From Limonium bicolor (lineage: Eukaryota; Streptophyta; Magnoliopsida; Caryophyllales; Plumbaginaceae): DNA of 64,000 nt. Of the stretch, positions 12,901 to 23,474 are shown piece by piece. A program made the translations under genes and the position numbers. Positions within the stretch are counted from its first letter, which is position 1; each line of letters opens with the position of its first letter. Under the pieces are notes generated by a model. It did not search any database. It saw only the letters and a program-made list of their open reading frames with translations, and was not told the DNA's origin. The stretch covers positions 348,191,636 to 348,255,635 of the forward strand of contig CM041776.1 in the NCBI GenBank assembly GCA_023374045.1. Direction: 5' to 3'.

Positions 12901-14024
12901 CTTGGTTTTGGGGGCTAACCAATTCAGGCGATTTCACCGTCAAGAGCGCTTATCACTGTGCGGTTGCACTGTCCCGCAAGGACCTGCCTTCCACTTCGTC
13001 AGCGCAATCGACCCCTTCAGGTTTGGCCATTAAGCGAGTCTGGAAGCTGGACCTTCCCCCTCGCGTTCGCTTGTTTGGTTGGAAACTCTTGCAGGGGGTG
13101 GTTCCGTGTCGGGGCCTGTTGGCCTACCGCCTTCACTGCCCAGAGCTGGCGGCCTGCCCTCTCTGTGGCCGCAGTGAAACCCTAGTCCATGCTTTCATCG
13201 TCTGCCCGTCTGTCCATCAATATTGGCACCGCCTTGGTGTTCCACTGCCACCTTACTTTCTGTCAGACGCAGCTTTCCTTGATTGGCTAACTCATTCATG
13301 CGTCTCCATGGACCGCTCCGCTCTAATGCTTCTGCTGTCCCTCCTTTGGCGTCTCTGTTTGCCCGGTGTCAATTTACGCATGGCCGCGTTTCTCTTTTTG
13401 AGGCTGGGTGGTCTCAGGCAGATAATTTCTTCGCTTTGACCTCTACTTGCTTCGCCACGACTTCCTTGCCTTCACTTGCTGCGGCCCGCCTCAGCTTTCC
13501 AGATTGGGTAGAGATTTCTGTTGATGCAGCCCTAGACAGGTTCGGCAGATTTGGCATTGCAGCAGTTGCTGTTCGGCGTCACTCGGTTCTTGCCAGCGGT
13601 TTGGGGTGGTTTCACTCCTCATGACCCATCTCATATGGAGGCCGCAGCGGTCCTCTTAGGTCTTCATCTTGCAAAGCGCTCTGCCTTTCGAAGTGTTCGG
13701 GTTTTGTCGGATTGTAAGCCGATGGTTGCTTATCTGTCCGCGTTTGGGGCCACTACTATCTCCGATAGCACGACTCTTTTGCTCAATGATGCCTTGGCAC
13801 ATTTGAGGCCTTTGATTGATTTCCAATGCTTTCATGTAAATCGCTTAGATAATTTCACAGCTCACAACCTAGCATCGTACGCTAGCAAATATCAACTCCC
13901 TGCGAGTTGTTGGGAGTCTTCTGACTTCCCTCTGCTGTACTCACTATCTGTTCTTAATATAATTCTCTATTTGTTTCAAAAAAAAACAAAAAGAGAAAGA
14001 AAAAAAAAACGCACACTAAACTAA
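9899..14024 (+). pseudogene. LINE ORF2: endonuclease-reverse transcriptase-RNase H, frameshifted
   Basis: L1 polyprotein that nicks target DNA and reverse-transcribes its RNA. Visible in order: endonuclease from the ATG at 9899 (NCRGLG, LETKL, GGDLNEVL, SRLDRF, DHRPI); RT (KAPGPDG, PKKAGATSITDYRPISL, QGAFVQGRLISDQ, DMSKAFDRVEW, RQCDPLSP, LLFADD catalytic box near 11935); thumb YLGFPVQVGR; zinc-binding CPLCGRSE...H...C near 13150; RNase H (ISVDAALD, HMEAAAVL, LSDCK, NFTAHNLA). The frame changes near 11100, 11860, 13345 and 13610. The usual glycine of the RQGDPLSP motif is Cys, and the start lacks the usual Trp before NCRGLG. The final frame runs into the A-rich tail, stopping at 14024. It is non-functional. 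Confidence 0.9.
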
Positions 14025-14351
14025 CACCACATTTTAAGCATCAAACCCCTTTTTATCTGAACAGGTTACACTCCTAAATCAATTTCCTACTTTATTGCAT
14101 TTCCGAGGTTAGGCCACATCGGTCCATTGATTAAGCGCATGGACAATGTTAATTAAATGGAAAACGGGACTGGCTCACCCTAGCTAGATCTAAATGAATA
14201 AATATAGAGAATACAAGTGGGGTAATAAATTAATGTCAGAGAGTATCATCGGATCGGATGATATTCACACATGGTTCAACAGATTGAGAAACAACAACGA
14301 TCTGGGTTTAGTAATTGATAGAGTAACAAAAATTTCCTGCAATAGACAAGT

Positions 14352-14386
<35 letters not shown>

Positions 14387-14840
14387 AGAAAATAAAAGAC
14401 AATTAGAAGCATTGGTTAATCTGCAAAAGAGATCAAATGGAAAGAATGAAATAAATCAATGTCCGAGGGGGCAAGAATTTACCCATATTGGTCAGTCCAT
14501 GAAGATAACCGAACATATAATCAAATAGAATGTTAAACTGATCAAAAATTCACGACCTGCAATCGAGTTGGTGTACACGCCACATCCAGAAACGAACAAA
14601 ATTCATACAAGGAACCAGAACACTAGACCCTTAATTTCATAAACCCATGAACCTGAGTAGAGGTTTTCCAGGGAAGAAAATGGAGAGGGACCAAATATGG
14701 CAAGGGGTGAAGATGATCGAGACTTGAGGTGATTAGTTCTCTCTATTTTTCATTGATTTTTTTTTGTCAGAGGATCACGACTTCGAAGGAGAGTGTGGAA
14801 TTAGTTTAGCTGAGAATCTCAAAGACCAAGAAGAGAGTTA
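14011..14840. other. Intergenic, no gene recognised
   Basis: Low-complexity AT-rich sequence with an (AT)n run at 14369-14386. Style and composition resemble 1560-2400 upstream of the LINE, so the LINE may have landed inside one older element. That is unproven. Confidence 0.3.
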
Positions 14841-16660
14841 GTGAGGGATGAATCTAGGACCATTATTATCGTTTGTTTTCAGAAGGGAGGATGGGGTGAA
14901 GAGCAATAAGAAGGTGGCGGTGGTAGAAGTTCACGGTGGAAGAGAAGTTGAGGAGATTAGTGTTCTCTATTGCCAACTGGGCTTGCAAAATCAGCATATG
15001 AAGAGAATGAAGAGAGCTGGAGTAGCATACTCCCTATTCATCAGTCGGGTTGCAAAATTACTGAAATGAAAAGGAACGAGGAGCAAAGCTTGCACGTTCT
15101 TTATTGTTTATTTTCTTACCGGTTTGGGTTTACAAAAAAAATGCCAAGAGTGTCGAGCAGAACTTATCTGTTTTCTGCTTGCCAGGTAGATTGCAACATT
15201 ATCGTAGAGGTAGAGGAATGAAGAGAGGACAAAGCTCTGCTCCTTGTTTTGCCAGTTTGGTTGTAAAAAGAAACAAGGAGGAGCACAGCAGCATCCATTG
15301 CTCGCGACAGTTCTTGTTCACCAGCCGTATTGAAGAGAATGAAGATGGGACCATGCGTGCTCCTTGCTCTGAAGAAAATGAGTAGAGGTAGAGCTCGATG
15401 CTCCCTGTTCGCCAGCTAGTTGCAAGATCACCACCGTGAAGAATGAAGAAGGGGATGGAGTGCAGCTGTGCAGGTATGTATGTTTCTTGTTTTGCCAGTC
15501 GGTTGTAAAATTACCAGTGGATGAGAGTGAACAAGACGCAGCAGGTAGGTTCTCCTTTTTAGTCGGTTTGGGTCATTGACTATGCCTCTGGTCCTGCACA
15601 CTGTGTAAGCTGTCTTTACAGCACTATCTATCAAAAAAAAAAAAAGTCGGTTTGGGTTGCAAAGCACAGTGAGTGAGGAGCATAACAGAGGCCTAGAGCA
15701 TGTACGTTCCCAGCTCGACGATGGGGCGTCGTGAATGCAGAGAAGAGATGCAGAGCTTTGGGTTCCTTGTTCGCCGGTGGAGAGAATGGAAACGCAGAGA
15801 TTGTACGCTCCTTGTCCACTGAGTAAAGAGAATGAAGAATGTGCAGATGCTCCTTGTTCGTCGGCGTGAAGGGAGCAGATGAAGGTGATGCGGTGCAGGT
15901 ACCTCTCTTGTTCGCCATATGTTCGAGTCGCCAGTTGGATGCGAATACACCGTGAGTATGAAAACGAAGAAGGCACTGAGGTTGTGTGTCTCGCGCTCGA
16001 TCGCCAGTTTGGGTCACAAAATTACCGGCGTGAAGAGAATGAGAACTGGTGCGTGAGCGGAGGAATGAAGAAGGCAAAGAACTGCATGCTACTTGTTGCC
16101 GGTTTGGGTTGTAAGTTACGTGAGTGAGAGATGGGTAATGACAGAGCGTATGTGTTCGTCCTCGCCAGTTGAAGAGAACGAAGGAGTATGCTCCTAGCGT
16201 CGGCCAGATGCTCCGTGTTGGCCTGCGTAGTGAAGAAACCGAAGGATGGTGGAATTTACATGCTTCTTGCTCACCGGTCGGTCTGGGTTGTAAATTTCCA
16301 ACGTGAAGATAACAGAGATGCTTCAGGCGAGAGTTTGTTTTTTTTTTCGTGGGTTTGAGTGAAAGTGTTGAAGGTTTTTGAGAGTGACCGGATTTGTGTC
16401 GGATGAGAGGAAAAAGATAGAGATAGGCGCATGTGAACCGCAGGACATGTATGTTCTTGTTCGGCGGTTTGGGTTACAGAGGCAGTAGAAATGGAAAAAA
16501 ATGAAGACAGTGGAGCTTGTATGTTTGTTGTCTGCTGGTGAAGTGGATGAAGATGCAGAGCTTGTATGTTGCTCGCTCGTCCGTGGGGTTGCAAATTACC
16601 GTTGTGTGAAGAATGACAGAGGCGAGAGCATATTATTACTTGTTCTCCAGGTCGGATACA
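14840..16660. repeat. Degenerate repeat field (gccggtttgggttgcaaaat family)
   Basis: A module recurs roughly every 80-150 bp: gagaatgaagag, then gagcttgtatgctccttgtt, then cgccggtttgggttgcaaaa, then ttaccg. Clear copies of the ttgcaaaattac part lie near 15050, 15420, 15500, 15655, 16010, 16105, 16285, 16587 and 16655, at least 11 in all. The same module in reverse complement forms the interior of the CACTA element at 19860-20280. Open frames on both strands follow the repeat and show no domain, so I do not call genes. Confidence 0.65.
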
Positions 16661-16904
16661 AAGTTACCGTTGTCTGACAGAGGCGAGAGCATATTATTCC
16701 TTGTTATTCGCCCGCGATTTTGCAGAGAAGGGGGAAGGGAGGAAGACAACATGCTTCTCGCACGCCAGTATCGGTTGCACCTCGGGAGTTCGCAACCTTC
16801 AAACGTTTTCCGGTTGGCGTACCGAGATATCATCGAGAGGAGGTTTGGGGGGGGGGGGGGACAAACAAAATTAATGTCTCGTGCTGAGATAAATAAAGAA
16901 AAAG

Positions 16905-16985
16905 GTTTCAACTGTACCAGGAATCGAACCTATGGATTTGCAGGTTGCATGGTGGGCACCTTAACCAGCCACGCTAGATCGGATT
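16905..16985 (-). ncRNA. tRNA-like / SINE-head sequence with Pol III A and B boxes
   Basis: On the minus strand TGGCTGGTTAAGG fits a tRNA A box, and 28 nt later GGTTCGATTCC is a perfect B box. A T run (ctttttc) just downstream could terminate Pol III. The acceptor and anticodon stems do not pair convincingly, so this is more likely a tRNA-derived SINE head or a tRNA pseudogene than a working tRNA. A run of 13 G lies near 16848-16860. Confidence 0.4.
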
Positions 16986-16989
16986 TCAG

Positions 16990-17534
16990 TATATCAACGG
17001 GAGAAATAATACGAAAGCTCTAAACTTGACTGAATAACTCTTTGAAAGACTGCGAATCTAAAAGAAAGTATGTGGCAATATGAGAAGATTAATCTAATGG
17101 TATGAAATTTTGGGAATACAATTAAAATAAGATTCAAAGCGTAACGAAAAATAAAAGGAAAGCATAAGTACGTGATGAAGATAAAACGCTTAAAATAAAT
17201 GGAAAATAATAGTAAGAGATACATAAAATAAGAGAAACAAAACTAGAAATAATAATGATAAAATAAGAAGTAAATACTAGAAGATAATAAAAAGTAGCAA
17301 TAAATATGAAAATAAAACAACAGGAACGGGTTTAAAACCATACGGTCATTGGAAATTCATTTTCGAAGAATTGTGTTTTTCTGAAATGCTTGTAAAAAAT
17401 TACTTAAGAATTTTATCATGAAATGATGGTTTCGTTTTGGCACGCACGTTAATACATTTTTAAAAAAGAAAGGTGACGACCCCTCTCATTATTTCGCAAT
17501 TTGCTTTATGGGGTGAGAATTTTTGGTGTCTACA
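16990..17534 (+). mobile_element. 3' end of an LTR (ends ...GGTGTCTACA)
   Basis: AT-rich sequence ending in gagaatttttggtgtctaca. This is the usual 3' end of Tat/Retand-type Ty3 LTRs, which begin TGTAGACACC. The left boundary is not visible and no target duplication was found because the next element is truncated against it. Confidence 0.4.
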
Positions 17535-17915
17535 GAAAGGGGATCGGAATGATTTTCATTCCTGTTGTTTGTTTTGTCAGTTTTTCCTATTTTTAGGAAA
17601 GGGAATGGGATTACCCCAAACCCTTTATCTTGATGCCCCACCCCTACTAGGGAATGAGATTCTCTTCCCCCCAATACATGTTGACCGGTGACATATGACC
17701 ATTGACCGATGACTAATGACCAATGACCTGTGACCGGTGAATGTTGACCGACAATTAGTGACCGTTGACCGGCAGCCGTTGACCATTGACCGATTATTTA
17801 TTTAATTCCCCCCAGCTCAAACAAACAACCGAGAAAATCAGAGGGAATTCTTTTCCATTCCTCTTCATTTCCTTTCCTGAATCCATTTTTTTTCCCACTC
17901 GAAACAAACGCCCCC
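17535..17915 (-). mobile_element. Tourist-like MITE, truncated at one end
   Basis: Same family as the intact element at 25646-26069, opposite orientation. It ends cgaaacaaacgccccc followed by TTA. It contains the same run of imperfect ttgaccggtgac/atgaccattgaccg repeats (17680-17795). The other terminal repeat is missing where it abuts the LTR end at 17534. Confidence 0.7.
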
Positions 17916-17918
17916 TTA

Positions 17919-18560
17919 AAGTTACCATCTCTAGCTAATATGATTATTAACCTCAAAACGGGAGAGTTAATTCAAAGGGTTGATACCTGTTAGTTAGGGG
18001 AACAACGCAAATTCTTGCCTAAGTTGGATGTAGCTATGATGTCTACATTTGAGAGTATTTTAGTCAAATTAAAGCAAGAAAGATGTAGTGCGGCGGTGTG
18101 GGTTTTTCCCAAGAAGATAGGCCAGTCAAAGAAAAACAAGGTGCGGGCTTAGGGAACGAAACTTCTAGTGAAGATACGTTCAGTTGCATTTTTTTTCTTT
18201 TTTTTTTATGTGTAAATATTTTTTCTTTTTCTTTATCTTTATCATAACAACAATAACGTTAAATGGTTGTAACTTTTAATATATAAGTCTAAAATAAAAA
18301 AAAATCATGTTCACCTAAATTCAATCTCTTCAAAACTTGACCAGTCATGGATATGTTTTGACGACTTTAAAAAATATATTTTTACATGTATACGATGATA
18401 CACTAAAATGATAATATGATTTATTAATTTTGTATTATGATTCATTAAAATTGATATTATGATTGATTGAGTAATAAGTGGAGAATTTGATTACAAACTT
18501 CGGAATTGATAAAAAATTATTATTGTTTTGTAGTGTATTATTATTGTTGTATGGTGTATT
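17919..18560. other. Intergenic, no gene recognised
   Basis: AT-rich, with poly-T/poly-A runs near 18190-18215 and 18290. Nothing diagnostic. Confidence 0.3.
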
Positions 18561-18564
18561 TTAA

Positions 18565-18690
18565 ACATAAACCCGCCACTACAAACCCTAAAAATGTCTT
18601 CGACGTTTTTTAACTTTCTTAGGGTGGGTTGGGGTGTTTTGGGGGGTAGGGTAATCTATTTAGAATTTGTTATGCATTTTATATTGTAGC
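18565..18690. repeat. Dispersed telobox-bearing repeat, single copy
   Basis: Contains cactacaaaccctaaaaatg, then ttcgacgttttttaactttc, then a ggtgttttggggggtagggt core. The same unit recurs at about 21570-21690 and in tandem at 42480-43145. Confidence 0.6.
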
Positions 18691-18779
18691 AACTAACTCG
18701 ATAATAAGTCTAAAAGAAATAAGATTAAATAGTAAGTATTAAAGTGTATTATTTGTTCAGACTTATGTTTTTATATGTT

Positions 18780-21515
18780 TTTCATGCAAGGAATGAATTT
18801 CTAACCCGAGGACGGGTGTTGCCGGGTAAGAAGCCGGATAACTTCTGCACGGCACGAGTATAAAGCAGAAAAGAAGTTACTGTCGGGCGTAGTGTCGGGT
18901 ACATCCTATCCGGCACAAGCTAAAGTCACCACGGTTGACCAGACGATGGCAGTTAACGACCGTAACCAATCCAACCTATGTCGGGTATGGTGCCAGACAT
19001 CCCCTGTCCGGCACAAGTACCTTTTTGCGCAGATTTGGCTGTTTTGACCGTTAACAGTTAGCATGTGTTTAATAAAATGCCAGATGACATTTACCCGGCA
19101 TAGCACCCGGCACCAAGGAAGAATGATGCCTATAAATAGGCCGTTGACCTACACTTTTCCACACACTTCAACATCCTATACACTCCATTCATTCTCCCAT
19201 TCCGCACTCATCCAAGGTGTTGGTGCCCAAGGAAGTTCTATGCAACTTTCCACGCGAAGAGAAGGAAATCCATGGCGGGTTAAGGCAACGACCACACTAG
19301 TAGAAAAAAGATTTTAAATGACGCACTTTAATCCACGGTTAATCAAATAACCGTCATTTAAAAATTTTATACCACGGTTATTAGCATAACCGTCACAAAA
19401 AGTGTCGGCGGGAGATTTTATACCACGGTTCTGAGTGGAACCGTCGTATATAGCTTGACGCGTTGCATTTTATACCACGATTCTGATGGAACCATTGTAT
19501 ATAGTTTGACGCGTTGTATTATATACCACGGTTCTGGGTGGAACCGTCATATATAGTTTGACGCGTTGTATTATATACCACGGTTCTGGGTGGAACCGTC
19601 ATATATAGTTTGACGCGTTGTATTTTAAACCACGGTTTTGTCAAAACCGTCGTTTTTAGTCGTGGTCAAACAACTTTAAATGACGGTTTCTTGGAAGAAC
19701 CGTGGTATATAGTCTAAGCGGGAATTTTGATTTCGGCCCAAATTAACGCGGCTCTTTCTCCGTTCTCTTACATATATTTTCTCTCACTTTTGCAACCCAC
19801 ACTAGCAAACAAATCGAACGTGATCTCTAGCCTCAACTCTTCTTCTCTTCAACTCCTTTTTTTTGCAACCCACCGGCGAACATGGAACTCTGCGCCATCT
19901 CTTCAACTTCGCAACCCACCGGCGAACTGGAAAACAAGGAATACATGCTCTGCGCCTCTTCCTGAATCTCAACTCACTGTAATTTTTGCAACCCTAACCG
20001 GCGAAAAATGACATGCTCCGGCCTCTTCTTCATGCTCTGCGCCTCTTCTTCACGGTAATTTTTGCGAACAAGGAACACATGCTCTGCACCTTTCTTCATC
20101 TTCATTGTAATTTTTGCGACCCTAACCGGCAAACAAATGAACACGGTAATTTTGTAGCCCACCGACGAACACGGTAATTTTGCAACCCACCGACGAACAA
20201 GGAATACAACATTCACTCATTATTTTGCAACCCTAATTCGCATACAAGGAACATACATGTTCTGGCCTCTTCATTTTGCAGTGTTTGAGCTCTGTTGAGA
20301 TTAGATTGAAGGCGGCGCTAAATCGCCGACGATTTTAGAAAAAAAATTCACAGACTATAAACCACGGTTTTATGAATAACCGTGGTTTATTTGTTGATTT
20401 TATACATTATATACCACGGTTTTACACAATAACCGTCATTAATACTCACTTTATACCACGGTTCGGGCTTTTAACCGTGGTATAAAGTCAATGATATCGC
20501 GGGAGAAGGGGTCTTAAACGACGATTATAAACCGTGGTTTTTTTTCCCTTACTTTAAACGACGGTTATGAACCGTCGTATATGGCTATTTTTTAATATAC
20601 GACGCGAGCATAAAACACGGTTTATAACCATGGTTTTTAAGAAAAATAACCGTGGTATTAAACATTTTCTGCACTAGTGCCAATTCCCTTGTCTCCTTTG
20701 TATTCTCTCTCTCTTTATCTGTGTGGATGGTGGAGTAGAATTCCTTGTCGTATTTGGTTAGGAATGATTCTCCTTGTAATTACATTTATGGTTATCAATA
20801 AAGTTTGCTAGTTTCAAACTAAGATTTGGATCTTACTGTAGAGAAGAATAAAGTGCGCTACTTGATCTTCTTTTCTTCAAAATTCTAAGAGAATTGGTTA
20901 AGGGATCTTAGTGGTCTTAAAGTTTCTATGGATGGGCAACAAGACCTAAGATTTGGAATTAACCTATTATATTCTCCTCTTTCTTGTTCGTTTATCAGCG
21001 AGAGATTTGCTGGTTTCGATAATGGATTGAGAGTGTTTGTTTCGACAAAGAAACTGTAAAGCAATCTTGACATTTTGAACATGTCGGGTGACCTGTCGGG
21101 TGTCCTATGTCTGGCACATTCAAAGTTCTTGAATGTGTCATGCATCCTTTGTCCGGCAACCTATCCGGCACATTCAAAAGTTGGTTAATTTGAACTTTGT
21201 CAACTTGGTTTTGTGATCACACTTGTTCTTACATTGATTATTACTCCAAATCAAGGGTAGTTCATTGTATATACCATTTAGTTTGGATTATTAGTTAGTT
21301 TATTTTAGTGTAGAATTGATATTTACATTTCCCCCCTTTGTTTTAGAATAGGCTATTACTAGAATTAGGACTAATTTTCTATTAAGTCCCTTGGGTTCGA
21401 TACTCTTGGTCGTAATTTTCTTACGCTATATTCTGACCGGGATTTTCACTACCCGTAATAGAGTTGTAGGATTATTTTATTATTTTATCCAATTTTGTAC
21501 AATTTTTCCCCTACA
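18780..21515 (+). mobile_element. LTR-like retroelement segment carrying a nested CACTA
   Basis: Promoter-like layout: GC-rich inverted motifs (gtgtcgggtacatcctatcc followed by ggcac; ctgtccggcac), a TATA box (tataaatagg, 19131-19140), and after the inserted CACTA an AATAAA at 20797-20802. It then has a tail with ttgggttcgatactcttgg and gaccgggattttcactaccc that resembles the 3' part of the solo LTR at 56420-58029. It probably ends cccctaca at 21515. The 5' end and TSD are not resolved, so the boundaries are approximate. Confidence 0.45.
19295..20679. mobile_element. Non-autonomous CACTA (En/Spm) transposon, TSD CCA
   Basis: Termini CACTAGTAGAAAAAAG at the left and ...TTTTCTGCACTAGTG at the right form CACTA-type inverted repeats, flanked by CCA at 19292-19294 and 20680-20682. 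Both subterminal regions (19330-19710 and 20355-20670) are dense arrays of accacggtt...aaccgtggt or aaccgtc palindromes. In this superfamily, subterminal repeats of this kind are transposase-binding sites. The interior (19730-20330) carries no transposase, only the gccggtttgggttgcaaaat-type module in reverse complement. A truncated relative lies at 43566-43819. Confidence 0.9.
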
Positions 21516-21569
21516 ATTATCATGTTAGCACTTGACATGGTTTTAGGGTTTGTAGTGACGGGTTTAGGG

Positions 21570-21690
21570 TTAAACCCACTATCGCAAACCCTAAAAAATA
21601 CCTTCGACATTTTTTAGCTTTCCTTGGGTGGGTTTTGAGGTGTTTTGGGGGGTAGCGTAATCTATTTGAAAGTCGTTCTATACTTTATAT
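21570..21690. repeat. Dispersed telobox-bearing repeat, second single copy
   Basis: Close match to 18565-18690 (caaaccctaaaaaatacctt, then ggtgttttggggggtagcgt). It sits just beyond the LTR-like element, so the two copies flank it. Confidence 0.6.
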
Positions 21691-21985
21691 TGTGATGATG
21701 TATATATTTTAATGTGAGAATGTACATGTTTTAATGTGATGATGTACATGTTCAAATGTGAGAATGTACATGTTCAATTATCAGAATGTATATGTTTTAA
21801 TGAACATCTGTATATGTTTGTATGATCATATGTACAAGTTATCTCCCTTATATGTACAGGTTTTAATCTAAAGATGTACATATTTAATGATTCATACAGG
21901 TTTATGTTACCATCTTTATGTTTTTAATGCGATGATGTACATGTTTTTATGTGAGAATGTACATTTGTTTAATGAGCATTTGTAT
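21690..21985. repeat. AT-rich imperfect short repeats
   Basis: Repeated aatgtgagaatgtacatgtt-type units of variable length (about 25-35 bp). The hAT element inserted into their right edge, and a remnant (gaccatctgtacaaat) continues after 22738. Confidence 0.55.
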
Positions 21986-21995
21986 AGGTTTGTAT

Positions 21996-22729
21996 TAATG
22001 GTGGCCATCGGGTCCGGTTCTACCCGGAACCGGCGGTTCTACCCGGAACCGATTGGAACCGGAACCGGCCAGTTCCCGTGGGAATCGGAACCGGAACCGA
22101 ACTGCCTCAGCCGGTTCCGAATACGAATACATGTTTTGAGATTCGGGCCCGAACCGGAACCGGAACCGCCTGGAACCGTCGTCGGATTCGGAACCGGAAC
22201 CGCCCCGGAACCGGTTGAAGTTACCGTTGGGTTTTTAAAATGTAACCTCTTAGTAGCTGTACTCTTTTTCCTTATTATGGTTTTCCCAATGGATTTTTAC
22301 CTAATAAGGTTTTAATGAGGCAGTGAATCATATAATAAAATTCTCTTTGTTCCTTATTTTTTGTAAATTCAATAAAAATTCCTAAGTCTTTGTTTCTTAC
22401 ACATTTAAGATTATAAACTTGAAGAATAACCTATCTAGGAGTAAAGTGGATGAAAAGAGCAATGTGTGCACTCAAACGGATCTCAAATCGGAGCTAAAAC
22501 GAAACAACTGGAGCCGATCGAATCTTTCCGGAACCGGTCGGAACCGATCAGATTCAGAACCGAAACCGGCTGGAACCGGCCGGAACCGGTTTTTCGACCG
22601 AATCCGAAGCGAATCCAGATTTCAGAACCGGAACCGGAACCGTAACCGGAACCGCCCAGACCGGTTCCGAATACGAATACACATTTTCTGGAACCGGAAC
22701 CGGTGGAACCGGACCCGTGGCCACCATTA
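21996..22729. mobile_element. Non-autonomous hAT element, 8-bp TSD GTTTGTAT
   Basis: Terminal inverted repeats TAATGGTGGCCATCGGGTCC at the left and the complement of TAATGGTGGCCACGGGTCCG at the right. They are flanked by the exact 8-bp duplication GTTTGTAT (21988-21995 and 22730-22737), the hAT hallmark. Both arms are packed with ggaacc/ggttcc and gaaccggaaccg repeats. There is no transposase. Open frames rich in NRNRNR or GSGSGS dipeptides are repeat artefacts. Confidence 0.93.
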
Positions 22730-22737
22730 GTTTGTAT

Positions 22738-23474
22738 GACCATCTGTACAAATATTCTTTTACGTTTTGTACACTATACCCTTCTAAGGGTCATTTTAAA
22801 TTCTTTTTACTTGTCATGTCAACATTCAGACCAACATATGTAGTCAAGATAGCTACATAAAAAACTACTCCTATTAACATAGGTACGTATTAATGATATA
22901 GTAAAAAAAAGTGTAGATAGAGAAAAAATATTGGAGGCGAAAAACCATGAACTTCGAAACCTTAGCTCACCATTATTACTTCGTATTAATATAGTCAAAT
23001 CAGTAACACGACACCTTTTGTCAATACACGCTTCAATTCTTGTTACCATTATTGCTAATAGCAGCTTTAGGTAAACCATGAATGACCAATTTGCTCTTTC
23101 CACTAGAATATTTTTCAATCCAACCCCTATAGCGAAGCCTCTATTCCTGATAATTGAAGTCAATTATACACTCCGCCATTAAACTAGAACAGAATGTGTC
23201 ATTACAAGCAAAAGAGTAAACCATGTCTGTCAGCAGATAAACTTCAACTCGTACTTACCCTAACTAGTAACTACAGCAAAATCATGCCCACCGCAACACA
23301 GACCTAAACCGTGAAAACCTCCTAGCTGAAACAATATTTTGTTATCCCAAAAGAAGGCATCATTGATTTTCCAACTATAGCAGAGGCGGTTAGGGTGATG
23401 CGGCTATAGAAGGATTGCAGTTGCAGACAGTTGAATTAATATGCGTTTTTTGACATGGTATGAGTCCCAATTCA
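22738..23474. other. 3' flank of the splicing-factor gene
   Basis: AT-rich sequence without a gene. The part adjoining 23475 should contain the 3' UTR of SPF30. I see no canonical AATAAA in the first 170 nt downstream on the minus strand. Confidence 0.4.

Larger units (their letters stand above)
2700..14010 (+). mobile_element. L1-type LINE, interrupted by an LTR at 3856-9507
   Basis: Two-ORF non-LTR retrotransposon: ORF1 (DUF4283 plus CCHC knuckle), then ORF2 (endonuclease, reverse transcriptase, zinc-binding region, RNase H), ending in an A-rich tail at about 13977-14010. Without the inserted LTR the element is about 5.6 kb, a normal length for a plant L1. The 5' end is a guess: GC-richer UTR-like sequence begins near 2700. 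I could not find a target-site duplication. Premature stop, frameshifts and the nested insertion show it is dead. Confidence 0.85.

Noticed and set aside
15428..16594. Overlapping minus-strand open frames up to 182 codons
   Set aside because: They follow the degenerate repeat module and lack any recognisable domain or consistent frame.
22017..22751. Open frames rich in Arg-Asn or Gly-Ser dipeptides
   Set aside because: They are translations of ggaacc-type repeats within the hAT element.
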